In this document: positions 27,842 through 31,486 of the stretch, piece after piece
How the letters are laid out: every line of letters starts with the position of its first letter
Numbering within the stretch: position 1 is the stretch's first letter
From: a virus
DNA length: 31,486 nucleotides
Virus record (IMG/VR): IMGVR_UViG_3300035664_000053
Span: 1-31,486 of that record
Reading direction: 5' to 3' (one strand)
Position numbers and translations under genes: made by a program
Notes under the pieces: generated by a model
What the model saw: only the letters and a program-made list of their open reading frames with translations
Database searches by the model: none
Told to the model about the DNA's origin: nothing

Positions 27842-28642
27842 ACGTTAGGAACCTATTTTTACCACCAAATTATTAGAAAGACTGTTACTGCGTTCGGAAC
27901 TCTTTTTAATAACATTTATATAGAGCATAAAAATTCTTCTGATGTAGGAATCAGTCAGATGAAGGTTCCTCTTGCGTATGGTCCTATGCAAAAGTTTCTT
28001 GCTAGGATTGAGCAGCAACCTGAATTAAACAAAGCAATTCAAATTACTCTTCCTAGAATGTCATTTGAAATGACTTCTATTCAGTATGATTCTACAAGAA
28101 AAGCAAATATAACCCAATCATTTAAAACTTGTGGAGATGGTAATACCGTAAAAAAAGTTTATATGCCTGTTCCGTATAATATTGGATTTCAATTAAATAT
28201 TATGACTAAACTTCAGGATGATGCACTGCAGATAGTGGAGCAAATTCTTCCAAGTTTTCAACCATCATTCAATTTAACTGTAGATTTAGTTGATTCTATT
28301 GGAGAAAAAAGAGATATTCCTATAGTATTAGATAGTGTATCTTTTACCGACGATTATGAAGGTGACTATTCAACTAGAAGAACTCTAATATATACCTTAA
28401 ATTTCACAGCAAAAATTTATCTATTCGGACCAATTGCAGACAGCACGGATGGTCTTATCAGAAAAGTACAGGTAGATTATTATACAGGAACCGATACAAC
28501 TGTTGCTAAACGTGAAATGCGGTATACCCTCACTCCGGATCCTATTGATGCCACTCCAGATGACAATTTTGGATTTAATGAATCTTTAGAAATGTTCTTT
28601 GATGGTAAAACTTATAGTCCAACTCAACAAAAAGATATTTAA
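27842..28642 (+). CDS. 15: Tail terminator / sheath stabiliser gp15, apparent ACG start
   Basis: gp15 caps the tail tube and sheath and joins the tail to the neck. Conserved segments include KVPLAYGPMQKFLARIEQQ, ITLPRMSFEM, QIVEQILPSFQPSFN and the DYEGDYSTRRTLIYTL stretch. The first in-frame ATG is at 27959, but the same frame upstream encodes TLGTYFYHQIIRKTVTAFG and GTLFNNIYIEHKN, which matches the T4 gp15 N-terminus (MFGYFYN...). Aligned to T4, the initiator falls on the ACG at 27842-27844. The frame runs back only to a TGA at 27821 and has no ATG, GTG or TTG in between. So the gene either starts at ACG (266 aa), carries a mutation or sequence error of ATG, or makes a 227-aa form from 27959. 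gp16 follows after six bases. Confidence 0.93.
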   Translation, partial: TLGTYFYHQIIRKTVTAFGTLFNNIYIEHKNSSDVGISQMKVPLAYGPMQKFLARIEQQPELNKAIQITLPRMSFEMTSIQYDSTRKANITQSFKTCGDGNTVKKVYMPVPYNIGFQLNIMTKLQDDALQIVEQILPSFQPSFNLTVDLVDSIGEKRDIPIVLDSVSFTDDYEGDYSTRRTLIYTLNFTAKIYLFGPIADSTDGLIRKVQVDYYTGTDTTVAKREMRYTLTPDPIDATPDDNFGFNESLEMFFDGKTYSPTQQKDI

Positions 28643-28648
28643 TAAGTT

Positions 28649-29071
28649 ATGAAAAATAATTATGACGATTTGGACAAAGCATTAAATATTGAAAGTAGTA
28701 TTGTTGAAGTGGAAAAATCAACTACATCAATTGATATTATTCCGGCGCAAACGGATGACATAAAAAAAGATTATGAATATACTAGAGCAAATTTATATTC
28801 ATTAATTGAAAAAGGTCAGGAAGCAATTAATGGAATTATGGAACTTGCCGGTGAGGGGGGTAGTCCAAGAGCATATGAAGTGGCTGGGCAACTTATTAAG
28901 AGTGTTGCGGATACGACCGATAAACTTATAGATTTGCAGAAAAAACTCAAAGATGTTCAAGAAGATAATACTAAAGTTTCAAATAACGTAACAAATAATG
29001 CCGTATTTGTTGGGTCTACTTCCGAATTGTCAAAATTACTGAAGCAAGGTTTTCTAAATAATAAAGACTAA
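28649..29071 (+). CDS. 16: Small terminase subunit gp16
   Basis: gp16 recognises or regulates DNA for packaging by the large terminase gp17. The 140-aa product (164 aa in T4) has the family core: DYEYTRANLYSLIEKGQEA, then NGIMELAGEGGSPRAYEV and GQLIKSVADTTDKLIDLQKKL, a helical hairpin used for ring oligomerisation. Flexible acidic N-terminal and Asn-rich C-terminal tails flank it (SELSKLLKQGFLN at the end). It lies six bases after gp15 and has no Shine-Dalgarno. The partner gp17 is not in the window; instead three other genes follow, so gp17 is either further downstream or elsewhere. Confidence 0.94.
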   Translation: MKNNYDDLDKALNIESSIVEVEKSTTSIDIIPAQTDDIKKDYEYTRANLYSLIEKGQEAINGIMELAGEGGSPRAYEVAGQLIKSVADTTDKLIDLQKKLKDVQEDNTKVSNNVTNNAVFVGSTSELSKLLKQGFLNNKD

Positions 29072-29084
29072 TAAGTTGTAATAA

Positions 29085-30668
29085 ATGAACGAGCAATTAA
29101 AACCATATAAGACCGTGGAAGAGATTGCTAAAAAGCATCGTCTTAAAGTTTCTTTTATTCAAAAACAACTTGATATGGGTGCTCCAATTGAGCACGAGCA
29201 TACAAATAATCAAAAACTTGCCGTTGAGATTGCTCTACAACACTTAGACGAAATTCCAGATTATTATACTCGTTTGAAAAAAATGGAAGCAGAGGCTAAG
29301 AAGCATCATAAAAAATTTAAAGATGTAAAAGAAGGAAATCTTCATAAATGGTTCAATAAGTCCAGTTCAAAAGATGGAAAACCTGGATGGGTAAATGTCG
29401 TAACTGGAGGAACTTGTGCAAGTGATGAACCGGGAGAAGGAACTCCAAAATGTGTTTCTTCCGCAAAAAGAGCAAGCATGACTCCTTCCGAAAGACGCTC
29501 TGCATCAAGAAGAAAAAAAGCAGCAGATCCAGAACAACAATCAAAGTCTGGTGCAGAAAAACCAACTTATGTTTCTACCGATAAACCAGAAAAGAAAATG
29601 AACGAAGAAAAAGATATTAAAGGAAAAGGTAGTGGTAAAAAGGATGCTTGCTACAGTAAAGTAAAGTCCAGGTATGATGTTTGGCCCAGTGCATATGCAT
29701 CAGGAGCACTGGTTAAGTGTCGTAAAGTTGGTGCTGCTAATTGGGGCACAAAATCAGAAGATTGTTGGGATGGATATAAGCAAGAAGGTATGAAGAAGAA
29801 AGGTAAAAAAATAGTCCCAAATTGTGTACCAGTAAAAGAGGAACAAACAATGATTAGATACTGCCCCAAATGCAAAAAAGACGAAACTCAATCAGAATGC
29901 AAATATGGACCAAAGTTTTGGGCATTGTATTCAACTCCGCAAATGTTGACTACAAATCAAATGAAATATGATATTGCACAGGTACATCCTGCAAATGAAT
30001 CTAAAGAACCAGATCACGAATATTCAATGGCTAGGTCTGAACTTTCTACGATTATTTCTGCGGCAAAAAAACTTCGTGGAAAATTAAAGGGAGAAGGTAA
30101 TATTGAGGCTTGGGTGCAGTCAAAAATTACCAAAGCGGCAGATTATATTGATGCTGCGGCAGATTATCTTGATAGTGGAGAGCATAATGTTCAAAGTTCT
30201 ATAGATGAAAACATTAGTTTTGAAATTGGACACACTTCCGCAGACGCAAGAAACGCATCCAGACAAGATAAAATTTTAAAAAGAGCAGCATCTGGACAAC
30301 AGGGTGCAGATATTGCCAGAAAAAAACTTACTGGAATTCAATTACCACTTGCAAATTCAACGAACCTAAAAACCTTTGGTGAGTTTATGCAAGAGGCACT
30401 TGATAAGTCTAAAATGAAATGTAACTCCCCAAAGTCTGACCCCGTAGGAGATTCTCTTACGGGTAAGTCTCACGTCGTAAAAGCTTGTGAGGGTGGGAAA
30501 GAAAAACTCATCCGTTTTGGGCAAAGGGGTGTGAAAGGTTCTCCAAAGAAAGAGGGAGAATCAAAAGAATATGCAAGTCGTCGTAAGAGATTTCAAACTA
30601 GACACGCAAAGAATATTGCCAAAGGTAAAATGTCCGCTGCCTACTGGGCAAATAAAGTCAAGTGGTGA
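29085..30668 (+). CDS. Mosaic Lys-rich protein of 527 aa (DUF5661-, DUF5872-, DUF6321-like modules) with an internal capsid-targeting-like site
   Basis: Several modules are strung together. Residues about 8-70 resemble DUF5661 (EHEHTNNQKLAVEIALQHL, then PDYYTRLKKME). About 85-165 resemble DUF5872 (GKPGWVNVVTGGTC and MTPSERRSASRRKKAA). About 185-225 is a Cys-containing module (ACYSKVKSRYDVWPSAYASG). About 255-285 has RYCPKCKK, a possible zinc-binding pair. About 315-370 is a helical module (GNIEAWVQSKITKAADYIDA). From 428, LKTFGEFMQEA resembles the capsid targeting peptide of T4 internal proteins, followed by a DUF6321-like Lys-rich tail ending SAAYWANKVKW. All these families lack a known function. 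It is very basic overall. The domain names are from memory and need a profile search. The protein is likely virion-associated or capsid-internal, which is inference. It sits 13 bases after gp16. Confidence 0.88.
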   Translation: MNEQLKPYKTVEEIAKKHRLKVSFIQKQLDMGAPIEHEHTNNQKLAVEIALQHLDEIPDYYTRLKKMEAEAKKHHKKFKDVKEGNLHKWFNKSSSKDGKPGWVNVVTGGTCASDEPGEGTPKCVSSAKRASMTPSERRSASRRKKAADPEQQSKSGAEKPTYVSTDKPEKKMNEEKDIKGKGSGKKDACYSKVKSRYDVWPSAYASGALVKCRKVGAANWGTKSEDCWDGYKQEGMKKKGKKIVPNCVPVKEEQTMIRYCPKCKKDETQSECKYGPKFWALYSTPQMLTTNQMKYDIAQVHPANESKEPDHEYSMARSELSTIISAAKKLRGKLKGEGNIEAWVQSKITKAADYIDAAADYLDSGEHNVQSSIDENISFEIGHTSADARNASRQDKILKRAASGQQGADIARKKLTGIQLPLANSTNLKTFGEFMQEALDKSKMKCNSPKSDPVGDSLTGKSHVVKACEGGKEKLIRFGQRGVKGSPKKEGESKEYASRRKRFQTRHAKNIAKGKMSAAYWANKVKW

Positions 30669-30673
30669 AACCA

Positions 30674-30982
30674 ATGAAAAGTTTTAAACAGTTTCTATCA
30701 GAAAGCATCAATATTGCTGGAGATTTCAATGGAAATCTCTATATGAATTCTCCCCAACAAGAAACTACAAGCGAATCTTTTATCGCTGATGTTGTTTGGG
30801 AAGGAAAAATATATCGTTTAGAAATTGGTGGGCAAATGGTAGACAAGAATAAACTTGCCGAGCAACTTCAGAGAGAATATCCTGGAGCAATTGTTCATAA
30901 CATTTATCCATCAACAAATAGTGGTATAACTATTAAGAGTTCACAAAGATATAGACCAGAAAGTTTAACATGGAGTGATTGA
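30674..30982 (+). CDS. Small protein with T4 internal-protein-like capsid targeting sequence (102 aa)
   Basis: The frame is open from GTG 30662, but ATG 30674 gives MKSFKQFLSES, which closely resembles the T4 internal-protein leader MKTYQEFIAEA, and the GGTGAAACC before it is a usable ribosome binding region. L-S-E|S fits the T4 prohead protease rule (Ile/Leu-x-Glu). The mature part would hold INIAGDFNGNLYMNSP, then SFIADVVWEGKIYRLEI and a C-terminal YPGAIVHNIYP segment, a pattern I recall as conserved in cyanophages. No domain is known to me. It is probably packaged inside the capsid, either as a core component or delivered to the host; the targeting likeness is seen, the fate is inferred. 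It starts five bases after the stop of the 527-aa gene. Confidence 0.85.
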   Translation: MKSFKQFLSESINIAGDFNGNLYMNSPQQETTSESFIADVVWEGKIYRLEIGGQMVDKNKLAEQLQREYPGAIVHNIYPSTNSGITIKSSQRYRPESLTWSD

Positions 30983-30985
30983 TTA

Positions 30986-31486
30986 ATGGCACAATTTAAT
31001 AAGAATGAACAAGATTTCCTGAATCAGGAAAGAACACTGTTTGAAGTGAATATGATCGCCAATAAGAATGGCGAAGTCGTTACAATTGATAATCCTTTTC
31101 CAGTATCTCTTGGAAGTTCCAATATTACTATTAATGGTAATATTACAATTCCAGGAATAGTAACAGTTACAAGCACTCCAGATAATCCAATTCATAATCA
31201 CATAGTTGAAGTTGGGACAGGTGGAACATTAACAACTCCATATCTTCCAGTTGGGATTTCTACATTACTGAATACTGTAAGTATTGGAAATACCGTATCA
31301 ATTTCCAATACTTCATTTTATATTCTAAATCCAGTCACATCAGTAACTGTAGGTGGAACTGTATCAATTGCTAATACAGTATCAATCTCTAACACTTCAT
31401 TCTACATAACCAATCCAGTAACAACAGTCGCAGTATCAGGTATTGGTTCTACTGTTACAGTTCAAGGAACAGTAGGAATTGGAACA
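30986..31486 (+). CDS. Repeat-rich fibre-like virion protein (partial, runs off the window)
   Basis: The frame starts at ATG 30986, three bases after the previous stop, and is still open at the last base, giving 167 residues. The N-terminal part (MAQFNKNEQDFLNQERTLFE, then VNMIANKNGEVVTIDNPFPV) is a head group I recall from cyanophage structural proteins. It is followed by beta repeats of the type TVSIGNTVSISNTSFYI and GTVSIANTVSISNTSFYI, ending in GIGSTVTVQGTVGIGT. Such short-period Val/Ser/Asn/Gly repeats suggest a beta-helical or fibrous virion protein. It occupies the place of gene 17 in T4 order. Function beyond a structural guess is unknown, and the C-terminal part that could show receptor binding is missing. 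Confidence 0.85.
   Translation, partial: MAQFNKNEQDFLNQERTLFEVNMIANKNGEVVTIDNPFPVSLGSSNITINGNITIPGIVTVTSTPDNPIHNHIVEVGTGGTLTTPYLPVGISTLLNTVSIGNTVSISNTSFYILNPVTSVTVGGTVSIANTVSISNTSFYITNPVTTVAVSGIGSTVTVQGTVGIGT
31295..31435 (+). repeat. Imperfect direct repeat, period 84 bases, in the last gene
   Basis: The 57 bases at 31295-31351 recur at 31379-31435 with about three quarters identity, encoding VSISNTSFYILNPVTSVTV and VSISNTSFYITNPVTTVAV. The 84-base period keeps the frame (28 residues). This suggests growth of the fibre by in-frame duplication. Confidence 0.75.

Noticed and set aside
30662-30673. GTG starts at 30662 and 30665 for the 102-aa protein
   Set aside because: The ATG at 30674 gives the exact targeting-leader pattern and avoids overlap with the preceding gene.
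30720-30739. Perfect 8-bp inverted repeat with a 4-base loop in the 102-aa gene
   Set aside because: It is short, lies in coding sequence with no T-run, and stems of this size are common in AT-rich DNA.
1-31486. tRNA genes, CRISPR arrays, insertion sequences, integrase or attachment sites
   Set aside because: No cloverleaf-like sequence, regular spaced repeats, transposase-like frame or flanking direct repeats were noticed. The only repeats are protein-coding modules.

Overview
The window is about 31.5 kb of an AT-rich (roughly one third GC), densely packed genome. Every confident gene lies on the + strand. Neighbouring genes often share stop/start bases, and T4-type late promoter octamers (TATAAATA) sit in the few gaps. 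Recognisable proteins include speD, baseplate wedge proteins gp25, gp6 and gp8, neck proteins gp13 and gp14, the tail terminator gp15 and the small terminase gp16, in T4 order. This is the virion-structure region of a T4-like myovirus. The speD gene, the very large Asn/Ser/Thr/Gly-rich structural proteins and several small conserved genes point to a marine cyanophage (Prochlorococcus/Synechococcus type). A T4-like phage of another marine bacterium cannot be excluded from this window.

Layout. (1) Positions 1-1474 hold the end of an unknown acidic protein, a 47-aa basic protein, a 201-aa protein with ATP-grasp-like sequence features, speD, a structured intergenic region and a 58-aa gene. (2) Positions 1476-3801 hold a late promoter, then gp25 and gp6. 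(3) Positions 3803-15388 are one 3861-aa gene at the T4 gene 7 position. Its N-terminus resembles the C-terminal part of T4 gp7, it carries a YHYH-like motif, and most of it is diverged repeats. (4) Positions 15384-24347 hold a late promoter, gp8 and a 2462-aa DUF4815-type protein. (5) Positions 24344-25556 hold four small genes, the first two with coiled-coil character and the last two beta-rich virion proteins. (6) Positions 25556-29071 hold gp13, gp14, gp15 and gp16. (7) Positions 29085-31486 hold a mosaic Lys-rich protein, a small protein with a T4-internal-protein-like capsid targeting sequence, and the start of a repeat-rich fibre-like protein, placed where T4 has gene 17.

How the genes work together. 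gp25, gp6, the gp7-like giant, gp8 and the DUF4815 protein would build and decorate the baseplate wedge. The small beta proteins are probably fibre or baseplate accessories. gp13, gp14 and gp15 form the neck and tail terminus, and gp16 starts DNA packaging. SpeD is an auxiliary metabolic gene of host polyamine synthesis.

The observations most worth a second look are: gp15 apparently starts at ACG; the 527-aa protein looks like a fusion of several small phage modules with a buried capsid-targeting/protease site; the 201-aa protein may be a minimal ATP-grasp; the leader after speD contains two AGGAG copies and one complementary CCTCCT; and one set of repeat modules is spread over four otherwise unrelated virion proteins. 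No tRNA, rRNA, CRISPR array, transposase or integrase was seen. No gene-free stretch exceeds about 75 bases.
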